Source of the DNA: Siphonodentalium dalli
Taxonomy: Eukaryota > Mollusca > Scaphopoda > Gadilida > Siphonodentaliidae
Direction: 5' to 3'
NCBI GenBank assembly: GCA_032622095.1
Contig: CP136068.1
Location: 117,477,509-117,541,508 of the forward strand
Length of the DNA: 64,000 bases
Of the stretch, positions 10,900-21,992 are shown piece after piece. The notes under the pieces are model-generated. The model worked only from the letters and a program-made list of their open reading frames with translations. It had not been told where the DNA came from and did not search any database. The position numbers were made by a program, and so were the translations under genes. The first letter of the stretch is position 1; every line of letters begins with the position of its first letter.

Positions 10900-13800
10900 A
10901 AGGATAGGATAGGATAGGATATTTTATTTCAATATACACATATTAATACATGATACATTTGACAAATATTACATTGTATATTCGAGGGTGTGGCATAGTC
11001 AGGCTAGACTGTCTTACTGCCGCCCCCTTAAAGATGAAAAGATGTTACGATAGGCGGTCAGGATTCATTGTACAATGCACGGCTAAATAATTATGTATCT
11101 CACAATGGTTGCATTTAACTGGATTATATGCATTGAGGGTATACGTCTAGATAAATCGATTATTGGTTACTCGATGGTTTGTCTCTTTCTTGTCAGTGGG
11201 ATGTTCCTTGAAAGTCGAGTAGGAATGTGTTGAGTGAGGTTGTGGATTGCGATATAGCGGAAGTCACTTATTGACGAGCTACCACACAGTCGGGACATCT
11301 TTGATTGTTGCATTTAATTGTTGCAGCATATTTTTTAATGCAATCGGCATGTAAACGCCGTTTGAATGTGTGCCTGGATTGGTATGATGTAAATTCGTTA
11401 TCTAAGTTGTTCAAGATGGTTGGATAAGAATGGAATGGTAGTTGTTGGGACCAAGATGTTCTTGTTTTTTTTTTTAAATAGTGTGTGCTTTTGCCGGGTG
11501 TCTGGTCGGGTTTTGCGTTTCGTAAACATGTCGGTGAATGATTCTATTAAGCGCATATAATACCAATCATGCATGAAAACAGCCGCTTGTACTTTGTGGA
11601 TGTCGTAGATTTTGAGTATATTTTCTTTTTTAAAAAGAGGTTCTGTGTGGCTTCTATATTTCTTATTACATAAAACTCGTATCGCGAGTTTTTGAAGCAT
11701 GAAATTTTGTTTGACCGCTGGGACGTGTCCCCAAATGTGAACACCGTAGACAAGATGGCTTTGTATTAGAGCATAATATAATGTTTTAAGTGCGCTACCA
11801 GGAAAGAAGTGTTTAACTTTATTGATGTGGTATATGGCATTCACCATTTTAGAACAAACAGAGGACAAATGTTTTTTGAAAGTCAGGTTTTCATCTATAT
11901 GGATTCCTAAGAATTTTGTGGAGGATTCGTGCTCAAGATTTCCTATCTTGTTTAGTTCCTTATTATTTAAGTAAACCTTTATAAAGTTCCATTTGTCATC
12001 ATTGTTCTCTGGGTGTATTAGTATATAGTTGCTTTTTTAGTATTGATCACTAAATTATTGCTACAGCACCAAGCAAATATGTTGCGTAACTCATTATTCA
12101 CATAACTTTCTACAAGGATGCCATTTTTTCCACCAGTTACTAGAGTCGTATCTTCCGCGTATGATAAGATATTCATGGTTGTCGAATTTAACATATCGTT
12201 AACGTAAATTAAGAAAATTATCGGTCCCAGAATTTATCCCTGGGGCACTCCGCACGTCACTTCCGTTAATTTAGATTTAATACCATTGAGTTCAACATAT
12301 TGCCTTCTATTTTGTAGATAGCTCTGAAACCATGAGAATGCTGTGCCTCGTATACCATAGTGGTCTAGTTAATGGAGTAAAATATCGTGATTTATTGTGT
12401 CAAATGCTTTTGAGAGGTCGAGAAATAGAGCTAAAGTGGAATCTCTTGTCATTTTGTCATTATTTGAGACAACTTGATCGAGGAGGTGTAATCCAGGATG
12501 GAATGTTGAATGATTAGGACGGAAGCCGTATTGGTGTTTATAGAGTATGTTTTGTTCATTTAAGAAGTCTAGTAATCGTTTATGCATTATTTTTTCGAGA
12601 AGTTTAGAGATAGCTGGAAGAATGCTGATAGGTCTGTAGTTGGAAATTTCATGAGTGGTATTATTTTTTGGGATCGGGACTACTTTAGAAATTTTCATTT
12701 TGTTAGGGACTATTCCATGCTCTAAGGACAAGTTTAAAATATGCAATAATGCTGGGGATATCTCCTGAATTGTTTCCTTGATAAGTTTAGTTGATATACC
12801 ATTGCAATCCCTTGATAATTTCCCAGTCATAGAGAAACATGTGAGGATGATCTCCTGTATAGAGGTCGGAATTATTTTGAAATTGATGTCGTCTGGTTTG
12901 CGGTTATGGAGAAAATCTGTAAAATGAGAGTGATTTTCATGTTCATTGAGTTGGCTAGTTTCCCGCCCAATTTTTGAGAAAAAGTCATTGAACCTTTCGA
13001 TATGAGTTTGGAATTTTCAAGTTCTATTCCGTTTTCGGTAAAGGTCTTGGGGTTATTATTTGTGTTTCCATTTATCTTCAATGCACCCTTAAGTATTTCC
13101 CATGTTTTCCCAAGTTATTTTTATTTACTTCTAGAATATTTGTATAGTATATATTTTTACTCCTTCTGATTAGTTTATTATATAAGGTACGATAGCTCAA
13201 ATATTTATTTACGTTCGTTTCCGTGGGTTTATTCAATTTGTGTAAATATAGCTGGTTCTTAACAATACTTGACTTAATCAATCCAGCTGTCATCCAAGGA
13301 TTGCGTTTTATGAATTTTTAGGATATATGTCGACTTTTGATGGGGAAAGCGAGTTCATATGCATTCATATAGATATCTAAGAAGATTTCATATGCTTGGT
13401 CGACACTTCTACAAGATGTGACGGAGTCAAAGGTACAAGATTTTAAAAGATTTTTGAATCTAATTATGTTATCAGGACTAAAACTTCTTTGATTAGTAAT
13501 AGCTTCGTTATTATTGGTGCTGTTTTGTCTCTTTTGGTTAGATTCTGAATAAAATATGCCGAAATGATCGGAAACATCGCATGTGATTATGCCAGATTTA
13601 CATTCGCCTTGTAGGTTATTGGTATATATATTATCGATGAGAGTTGCTGAATGATCAGTCATTCGAGTAGGCTTTGTTATCCTTGGCACGAATCCTATTG
13701 TGAAAATGTTATTTATGAAATCGTTCGTTTTTGTATGCGAGTTGAAATTGAGTAGGTCAATATTAAAGTCTCCTGATATATATGATTTGTGGTTATTAAT

Positions 13801-14886
13801 TTTTTCTAGAATATCGTCGATTTTTTTCAAAAATTGATCAATGTTGGCCTTTGGTGCGGTATTTGGTCTGTAAACGCAGCCGATTATCCGAGAGTCATTT
13901 TTTCCTGGGTTAATTTCCACGAATATTATTTCTATTACGTGTGGAATGAATTCACTAAGGTCGGGTCGATTTTTATAGTGAATCGAATCGTTTACGTAAA
14001 GGCATACACCACCTCTGCCATCATCGTCATCAGCCCTACTCTTGAATTCCATAGGGTGATATCCCGGTATTTGGAAGTGCGATGCTTGTCGTATTTTAAA
14101 TGTTTCAGTTAAAGACACGGTTGGCCTTGGCGGTGGGTGTCCTGTGAAAATATGTCCACCCGTCAAATACCGCCACAAACAGAAAGAACATCAAAATGTA
14201 GATATACTTTGTCCGTATACAAATAAGAAATATCGCATAAACAGTATGTTATGGTCATATGTTTGACCATTGTTATGTAAACAAATGCGTAAAAAGTTAC
14301 TTTTCTGGTGTTTGTTTATATTATGATGGTAAACATAAAGAGCGTTCTTTGTCGGTGAATACCTGGTATGGAACTAATAAAGAGCGTTTATGCCATTTGT
14401 GTGTGATTAGCCAGTATCATTATGCTGTCTTCTGTAACACAATCAGACTCCTTCTTAGGTAAAATATAGTATGTCTTTATGATAACATGCTGTTTACGCG
14501 ATGGTCGTGGTATATATGAACGGAACTGTATGCGTTTTACTGTTTTTCTGTTTACGGTGTTTGGAACAAATATGAATATTTTCGCCAATTAAGGCCGCAC
14601 GTGCCTTTAAAGCAATAACGTCGAATGAATTATTATTTGACTTTAAGTCGCATAGGAGATTACACAAAGAATCGAAATTTGAATTGATGCTTCGACAGTT
14701 GAGGCTGAATATTGAAAATTTTGGTTTTTTATTATTTGATTGGTCTATAGTGTGTGATGGTGAAATGTATCCACATTCATTGCAGGTATTAATAGCGGAA
14801 TTTAAATAATCGTCATTTTCCTGTTCCGCTTCGTTCCATTTCATTGTAAAGTTATATTCATCAGAATCCCGAACCTCACTCAAATT
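10900..14886 (-). pseudogene. CR1/L2-like non-LTR retrotransposon, broken ORF2
   Basis: Read on the minus strand it shows, in order: an endonuclease start (FSLNCRSI near 14720); the rest of the endonuclease (TETF, GGVCLYVND, ISGDFNIDLL, DHSATLIDNIY, CDVSDHFGIF, to about 13530); a linker (13293-13078); a reverse transcriptase from about 12830 (NYRPISILPAISKLLEKI, LALFLDLSKAFDTINHDI); and a C-terminal part ending at 11398 (LIQSHLVYGVHIWG). It is dead: a stop lies in the CGVPQG block (12234-12236), there are several frame changes, and the catalytic YADD is YAED (12150-12161). The 5' end stops in open frame at about 14886, so ORF1 is missing. The 3' UTR ends at 10900 with (TATCC)n. The endonuclease is split by a MITE. 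Confidence 0.8.
14113..14606. mobile_element. TTAA-flanked MITE inside the endonuclease domain
   Basis: 494 bp flanked by TTAA on both sides (14109-14112 and 14607-14610). The ends are imperfect mirrors: AGACACGGTTGGCCTTGG on the left and, reversed, AGGCACGTGCGGCCTTAA on the right. Removing the element plus one TTAA joins the two halves of the host endonuclease in frame: ...VIAL meets TETF..., the usual endonuclease E motif. TTAA is used by piggyBac, Kolobok and Sola3 types; which applies is unknown. No coding capacity is seen. Confidence 0.75.
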
Positions 14887-15245
14887 GTTGGTACTCTAGA
14901 GTACCTACCAAATATTTAGGTATTCTGGAGTACCTATATATATAGGTTCTCTGGAGTACCTATATTTAGGTACTGTGGAGTACCAATATTTAGGTTCTCT
15001 ATAGTACCTATATTTAGGTTCTCTGGAGTACCTATCCAGACATTATGCATATAATACCTACCCCGTCTTTATGTCACCGATGTCATGACGCACACGATAT
15101 GAAGTGCCAATAAATACACACTCACACGCTTTCTTGTCACGCCCATTATATTATCTGAAGTACCAAATATCTGAAATATTTAGGTACTATGCAATTTGGT
15201 ACTTCAGAGAACCAAATATATAGGTACTATGTGGAGAACCTGCCC
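14887..15245. repeat. Array of 16-bp palindromes, left arm of T1
   Basis: Successive 16-bp near-palindromes of the type GGTACTCTAGAGTACC (a perfect palindrome at its first appearance) are spaced by 8-13 bp of AT-rich text such as TATATTTA. Variants include GGTTCTCTGGAGTACC and GGTACTGTGGAGTACC. The first six are tightly packed (14890-15035) and looser copies follow near 15160-15240. The same motif occurs in the outermost left end (10407-10423) and the right arm. Such subterminal arrays are typical transposase-binding or fold-back arms; that role is inferred. Confidence 0.75.
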
Positions 15246-15334
15246 AGATACCAAGCACTCGAAATTACGAAAAATGGCCGACGGCAAATTTAACAATGTG
15301 GCATGTTAGATTCCAAATGATGCTACGGTGTTTA

Positions 15335-15500
15335 AACATCGAATTAAGTACAAAACCACGATCGAGGTTCTTCGAGGTCGTGTTATCAGTTACATGGACT
15401 CCCTTGCATAATGCAAAATGAAATAATCCGAATTATATTACTTTTATTAGTATATAACCGTGATTGTGTTTTTGTACTTAATTCGAGGTTTAATATCTCG
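15335..15500. repeat. Short inverted repeat within T1
   Basis: CATCGAATTAAGTACAAAAC at about 15338 is mirrored by GTTTTTGTACTTAATTCGAG near 15466, giving an imperfect hairpin with arms of about 30 bp. Function unknown. Confidence 0.55.
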
Positions 15501-15599
15501 ATTTCAGGATTTCCCTGAACTGTTCCAACATGTGGAGTAAAATGTGTCTGAATATCTCAAATAATCGGCCAAATTTCTTAATTTGTGTGCAATAATATT

Positions 15600-16430
15600 A
15601 AAGTAAACATTATAAATCAAACATCTTAAACAGGTCTGGGTGAAACACCAATCGATATATGATAGCCCGATAAATAAAAAAAACTACCTTGCGATAAATC
15701 GCAAACCTTTGCGAATCGCACACTACTTTGCAATAAATATTTGCGATTTAGTGCAAACGCTTTCGAGTGTGTAATTAAAGTAAACATAATAAATCAGACA
15801 TCTTAAACAGGTCTGAGTGAACAACCTATCAATCTATAATTGTTCGGCCGGTCTAAAATGGACAGATCGGTAATTCACATTACAGCATGCATGTATGATG
15901 AGGGGAGCAAATATTTGCGATAAATCACAAAACGCCTTTGCGAAAAGTCACAAACACCTTTGGGATAACTGGCAAACTTTTGCGATAAATCTCAAGCATC
16001 TTTACGATAACTTTAAAACTACTTGGTGATTATACTTTACAATTTATCGCAAACATGTTTGAGATTTATCACAAAGGTTTGTGATTTATTGCAGATATAT
16101 TGTTATGCGTTGGCACTAATGGGATTGACCCGTATAAAACAATAAATCAGAAATCTTAAACAGGTCTGGATGAACCACAAATCGATCTACATGTATAATA
16201 GCATGGTCGGGCTAAAACAGACTGATCGGTCTTTCACAGCCAACATGTGCATGTGGGACACGGGTAGCAAACCAATACTTAAAACAAAATTAATTCTGAT
16301 CTCTTTTGCAAGACACCATATAATTATTTACTGAGAATATTCATAATAAACACACAGTGAGCACTGTGTCAGGAAGACCGATCGGTCTATTGTAGCCCGA
16401 TCAGGCTATTATAGTTAATCTGTGGTTCAC
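15600..16430. repeat. Internal degenerate repeats of T1, GCGATAAATC-rich
   Basis: Three related blocks begin near 15604, 15780 and 16140 and share ATCTTAAACAGGTCTG followed by a GATCGAT-like segment. Between them lies a run of short imperfect palindromes such as TTTGCGATAAATCGCAAA in both orientations (about 15690-16100), repeating every 20-30 bp. No coding sequence is seen. This looks like the core of the non-autonomous element, with transposase-unrelated satellite-like growth. Confidence 0.6.
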
Positions 16431-18690
16431 TCATACCTTTCTTTATACCCATAATAAATATCGCGTAAATAGTATGTAACTGTCGTAGTTCCACGCTGCA
16501 TTATGTGAACAAAGCCAAATTATGTTCCAGAACCTGTTTTACAGTATGTAAATAGCGTGCGATAAGCACAATACTCAACAATGGGGAGACCATTAACTTT
16601 GGTTAATTAAAACTGACACCGTGTTGTTTGCAAAATACCGCTAGGGTGCTCATTAGTCCTCGCCACAAGATTTAGGTGTTGAATGGGTCACCGGAATTAT
16701 TATCACTCTCTCAAAAAAAATCGCCACGGTGTTGAGTGTTTTGCTTATCGTACACTTCCAATGTGCTTTATCGGTATATGAACAAATGCTAAGATAACAC
16801 AAAGAGAGTTTAATGTATTTAATATATGTTTTGTACAGCCATAGTGAATAAATTATTCTCCATACGCATATATGCGTCAACGAGTCAATGTCATTGCCTG
16901 ATCACTAGAGCCATGATGTAGAATTTCGCGAATATGGTTTCCAGTTATGGAAGAGGTTATTTCCTAGCAAAGCGGAAATGGCCGAATCGTTCAGAATGAT
17001 AGCCACACATGTTTTGATAAGAACATGATGCATCTGGAAATTGGAATGGACTACATGTACATGTATGTATACATCTATGCTCTAATTGACCCCCCCCCCC
17101 CCCATAATGACGATAACCACCGATTTTACCGCGTTACTCGAGCGCGTTGATGCTATTAACCATTATCAATCCTACCATGGCCGACCTTCGAACATTTTTT
17201 AAGTCAGCATTATAACCGCCACAGCGTGTATATTTCTGGCATGGCTTTACGCTGCATCGATGATGCAGTTGCGAATGTCGGTCAGTGACCAACTTCGAAT
17301 GTTGATTAAACCGTAAACAAATTATTAATTGATATATTGTTTTGTGTATTGTTAACACGGTGCATGGCGCTCACAAAAAGCTTGACTTGGTGTAAGGTGG
17401 CCATGTGAAAAATTAATACAGTGGTCGCAAAATATTACCCACAGTTGCCACATGTCAACCACTTGACCATGGTTGAACGGCGGTATGGTATAACCGGTGT
17501 CATTAACGCCCTACAACCTTGTTAAAGGGGAAGATTAATTAGAGCATAGCTGTAGTATGTTACAGTGAACAAAGTCAACTTCTAATAACAGCTTGTGACG
17601 GATTCAGTGATAATGTGCGTCCCAGAATTGGATCCGTGTCTCCGACATTATCCGTCATTCCATACATATATCACGACAATATCACAGCGTCGATGTCGGT
17701 TCGATCAAAAGAATAGACTCCATAACTGGGCGATATGTTATGCCGTATAAGAAAAATATCAATCGTGGTGATACCACTTGACTGTGGTTGAATAGCGGTA
17801 CGACTGCGGTCATTAACGGCATATTACAACCAGTCCATAAATACGTCACAACAATATAAATAAGTAGGTCTATCAGTTCGTCGCAGACTCCGTAGAAACA
17901 TTCAAAACAATGTTCAGCAGAACTCCGAAACTGGTAGACATGGCCACACATATGTTTCGGTGAAATATGATTTATCATGAGACGAGTGACTGATCTGTGT
18001 CCACACGTCAGTTCGCGATAACTAATTCCGAAGAAGACAATATCGACACACCAATTCTGACTAAACTTTCTCAGTTTCTACGTTGTTGTTGTTGTTGTTG
18101 GTAGTGTCATGTACTAATCACTAGTGGTTGACAACAAAGCTTTGGGGAATTATTCTCGTGTCAGTACCAATTATAACATCAACAGCACTGGCTTGGACAG
18201 CAGTTGTTGGATGTTTGTGAACAGTGACAGTCGAATTAATAACTCGAAAATACCAACATCGATCGGTTTTTGTAGATTAACAGATTCTCCGATTCACATT
18301 CAGACCAAAAAAAATCAAACAGTGTTGACATTGTTCCAGAACATCTACAGTACAAGAAGTAACCTATTTGATCCAATTTCGCCAAATTTGGCCAAAATAA
18401 ATTTATTTTTCATTTCACTTTTCACGCCTTCCGGCGTTGTAACTTAGCAACAGCAAATTGATTCATTTTAGGCCACACTAAAACTTCAAAAGTGAACCTG
18501 TAAGTCGAGGCCGAATTCGCCTTTAAATAACAGATGCAAGTGGGTGTTGTGTCGTGTTCCTCTGTTGTTATAAGGTACTTTTAAACTTGAACGATAAATA
18601 GCGAATCGATTAGCGGCCATTTTTTCACTTTAATTTGATCATTTGCACACGACACTTGATCGACATCGATACACGTGACGGTCTCACACA
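16431..18690. other. T1 interior, nothing recognised
   Basis: Contains a C-tract near 17090, a GTT microsatellite near 18083 and small open frames (75-107 codons) without recognisable domains. The longest, 18124-18447 plus, resembles no family I know and has no helix or motif support. No transposase was found. Confidence 0.5.
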
Positions 18691-18849
18691 ATCAGCTTGG
18701 AGCCAACGTTTATATTATCTGTGGAACCTATCATCTACAGGTTCTACAGTGTTAAACAGGTTCTAATGGCATATACTATCAAACTGTTAGGTACTATAGA
18801 ATATATAGGTTCTATGGAGTACCTAAATCAATTGCTTTATTTAAGAGTG
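18691..18849. repeat. Right arm of T1 with diverged palindromes
   Basis: Contains half-sites and degenerate copies of the palindrome seen in the left arm (GGTTCTATGGAGTACC near 18810, plus GGAACC and GGTTCT half-sites) before the terminal GCTTTATTTAAGAGTG. Confidence 0.65.
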
Positions 18850-18981
18850 TAGATAATGTGGAATGAAGAACTATTACCACGGCACAATGTATCAGTGTAA
18901 AAATATTTGATGAATATATGGACCTACATATATATGATCACATGGACCAGAATTTGACGAACGCGAATATATAGGCATAAT

Positions 18982-21255
18982 CACAGTGGCTAAACCGTAC
19001 ACACATACATGTATAATCGGAAGTTGCTTTCGCCAAGACGAAAAATTCTATTTTGAGAACATAAATATTACAGAAGAATCAAAACAACAACATAAAAACA
19101 AGTTTTCAGACCGGATAGACGGTTTCCCCACAGCTATAAACGTAAGTATATATTGTACATACCCATTTGTCGATCGCAAGCGGGCTCCATTTGAGCGAAG
19201 GATTCCCTCTTCAAATGTCATTTTAACACATATTCAGCATATGTTGGAAATCCCGCTATATTGCAACGGAACGGCCGTTGTGTGTGCAACATATATTGAC
19301 ATTACCTTGGCTCGGGTGTATTCACAATCTGAAAGTAGAGACTATTTATTTGGATACCCACTCGTCAGTCTCTGTACGCCTAGTTGTGTACGACGATAAT
19401 CGCCAGTTGCTACCTTGTACATGAATCGTACAGTAATGATATGTTCCATTTGACCCATTTAAACATACCTATATCTTCGAAATGTCACGCCATTTAACTT
19501 ATAGACTCTTGCTGAATCAAACATGGTATTCTTATTAACATTTAGCGACTTTTATTCGACTCCGCAAGTAACAAAACTGCATTTCGGGGTGGGGCTGTAT
19601 GTTATATTCTGTGATGAAATTAAGTATGCGTGGGAATATACTAGTATAAAAACTACAGGTCGTATGTGCACCATGTAATTGTATTTACGGTGATGTGACG
19701 AAGGGGTCGTGACCGCGGATGCCTCCTTGTGTATCACTACATGAATATTGACTGGCCAGTCCCGAAAAGTCCTACAAGTACTAGCAGCACCTCTTGGGTT
19801 GGAATTCTCCGGCTCAGGACTCAGAGACAAACGATTGGAGAAAATTATCCCCCAACCCCGCCCTGCCCATTGGTAGTTCGATTTAGATTCATATTGAAAA
19901 CCCAAAACAATGTGGGTGGTAGAGAGCTCTCGCACATAACAAAGTCCCTGGATACGGGACCATATATATGCCCACATTTTAGACACAGTATCTCCAATAA
20001 AACCACATATGTCCACACATGTGTGGATACGACATGTTGTGTCACAATTGCGACGACAAAATCGCAATTGTCTATGTTCGTTAACTGGAGAAACAACGAT
20101 AGATAGACTGTATTTTACGGTTCACTGTTCCTAAATATGTCTTCTGATCATAATATCGATCTGAAAAAGTGTGCTATGTACGGAAGTACCCCGTTAAGAG
20201 AGATGTCATGGGATGTATATTTTGGTTGTACATGCATATTTCAGTTTCCTGTCGCTTAAATCAACAAATCACTTCAAGTGCTGATGACGAATATTCAAGA
20301 CTTGAGGTTTTTCAATAATTTAAATCTACATTATTATATTATGTTTACTTAATTTTATTTCAAATGCTTTTGGTACTGATACTGAAAAGATAGAGTGTTA
20401 TCTCTTGAGTCACCGGAAAACTTGAGAAGTAATATGCATGATATGAAGTCTTCAATTACGTACCATAGATTTCAAATACACTTAAAGATTTCAGCATGGT
20501 ATCTACTGATAAACATAGTTACGTTCGATGCTTGAATATACAAAAACAAATTTTGTCTAGAAATTGGAAAACGGATGTGGAACGAAACAGTGCCTTTGTC
20601 GTGTGATTGACGCTTAGTAATGACCATCGGGAGGCGGAACGTGTCTACTATGGAAACCTAATTCATGGTTTCGTCTCATCATTCCATCATCACAACTTGA
20701 ATTACATATTTTTGACAACTAGTGATCAGCAACTTAAACAACTAGGCGTACATAGACTGACGAGTGCGGTGTCCAAATAAACAGTCTCTACTTTCAGATT
20801 GTGAATACAATCATGTCAAGTGATGTCAATATATGTTGCACACATAACGGCATTTCCGTTGCAATATAGTGCGATTTCCGACAGATGCTGTATATGTGTT
20901 AAACTGACATTTGAAGAGGGAATTATTGCGAGAAAATTATTTTCTGAAGTGATCAAAGGCCGTTTTTATTTATAAAAAGAGTCCTTCTCTCAAATGGAGC
21001 CCGCTTGCGATCGGAAAATGGGTATGTAATATTTATACTTACGTTTATTGCTGTAGGGAAACCGTCTATCCGGTCTGAAAACTTGTTTTTATGGTGTTGT
21101 TTTGATTCTTCTGTAGTATTTATGTTCTAAAAATAGAATTTTCGTCTTAGCGAAAGCAACTTCCGATTATATGTTTGTACGGTTTATACACTGTGATTAT
21201 ATGTTTGTACGGTTTATACACTGTGATTATATGGTTGTACGGTTTAGCCACTGTG
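18982..21255. mobile_element. T2: long-inverted-repeat transposon, 6-bp target duplication
   Basis: Starts CACAGTGGCTAAACCGTAC and ends with its exact mirror GTACGGTTTAGCCACTGTG. Both sides are flanked by CATAAT (18976-18981 and 21256-21261). The empty relative at 38500 reads GGCATAAATGGAGG, fixing the limits and a 6-bp duplication. Arms of about 430 bp (18982-19410 and about 20745-21255) are inverted copies; the right arm has an extra ~80 bp and three tandem copies of its terminal ~30 bp. The 137-codon frame at 18986-19399 lies in the left arm and is not preserved in the right arm, so it is not a gene. The core (19411-20744) has no recognisable protein. Superfamily undetermined. Confidence 0.8.
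21174..21255. repeat. Triplicated T2 terminus
   Basis: The unit TTGTACGGTTTATACACTGT plus about 10 bp occurs three times head to tail at the right end of T2; only the outermost has the exact terminal sequence (TAGCCACTGTG). The left end has a single copy. Confidence 0.75.
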
Positions 21256-21587
21256 CATAATTGGAGGTTTAATGTTGATACCACCGGAGGCTTCAATCTC
21301 ACTGCGCCATTAAAAAGTCACAAACACACGCGGTGCCTCTTTTTATTTGGCAATTAATTGGGTCCGAAATTTCTGAATATGACGTTATGACGTTTTGTTT
21401 TTGGCCTGTTCTCTTGTTTTCGAATCACCAAGACCAGATTAAGGCCGTGCATTTAGAGATACACAATATTGCGGATTGGATACAACTAAGAATTGTATAC
21501 CACAGCACAGTAATAAATGAAAGACCAGTTAGGAAACAATATTTGTTCGCCCACCTTTCATGATGGATGGGACTTGTGCAATCCCCA

Positions 21588-21992
21588 TTAATGTAACATG
21601 TTTTTGGAGGCCTCGGTGGCTCAGTCGGTTGATTACAACTCCAAAAAGTATCGCCCTCCAACGCTGGCAATGCTGGCAACGCTGGAAATGTCACATGTTT
21701 TGGGGGCCTCGGTGGCTTGTTTATGGGTACAACTCCAATTGCTGGCGATGAGGGTTCAAATCTACATGTTTCCATCATGGACATTGTAATTCGAAATCGT
21801 TATCGTGTGGAGTTGCCAGTCTTTCGCCGACGGCCGGTAATTTGCCGCACATGCTCGACGAGTTTATCAGCCATTGAAATTGTTAGATTAGCCGTAAGTG
21901 TACGGATTTCTTCCACCACTAAAACTGGCAATTTCGTGATATGACATTAGTTGCTGAAAGCGACATAAAACCCCAAATCAATCAATCGATCA
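21588..21992 (+). mobile_element. tRNA-derived SINE with duplicated head
   Basis: An A-box-like TGGCTCAGTCGGTTGA (about 21620) lies in GGCCTCGGTGGCTCAG, and a B-box-like GAGGGTTCAAATC at about 21750. The body then runs through CCACCACTAAAACTGGCA (~21914) to a 3' end GCGACATAAAACCCC with an (AATC)n tail at about 21970-21992. That is the layout of a tRNA-headed, RNA polymerase III-transcribed SINE common in molluscs and brachiopods. The head is tandemly duplicated: CATGTTTT.GGAGGCCTCGG occurs near 21597 and 21696, and only the second is followed by the B box. No target duplication was identified. Confidence 0.7.

Larger units (their letters stand above)
10393..18849. mobile_element. T1: composite DNA transposon, TA target duplication
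   Basis: The element's limits are set by comparison with empty paralogous sites. Left flank plus right flank (GGTGCGATA and TAGATAATGTGGAATGAAG) appear uninterrupted as GTGATAGATTACGTGGAACG near 38240 and GCGATAGATTACGTGGAATG near 38980, so TA is duplicated (10391-10392, 18850-18851). The ends are CACTCTTAAAGCAAT on the left and, reversed, CACTCTTAAATAAAGCAAT on the right. Subterminal regions carry many copies of a 16-bp palindrome related to GGTACTCTAGAGTACC. No transposase frame was found, so it is non-autonomous. About 4.4 kb of its length is a CR1/L2-like retrotransposon. TA suggests Tc1/mariner-type integration, but the superfamily is not proven. Confidence 0.8.

Noticed and set aside
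16653-17978. Three minus-strand frames of 74-98 codons as transposase remnants of T1
   Set aside because: No catalytic DD(E/D) pattern or helix-turn-helix is visible.
18982-18988. Recombination signal sequence of RAG/Transib type
   Set aside because: Only the heptamer matches; no ACAAAAACC-like nonamer at 12 or 23 bp, and the target duplication is 6 bp, not 5.
18986-19399. 137-codon frame with a good splice-donor-like GTAAGTATA
   Set aside because: It lies in the left arm of T2; the inverted right arm has indels that destroy it, and it starts at GTG, so coding is unsupported.
21607-21770. Functional tRNA gene
   Set aside because: A and B boxes are too far apart and no cloverleaf can be drawn; it is a SINE head.
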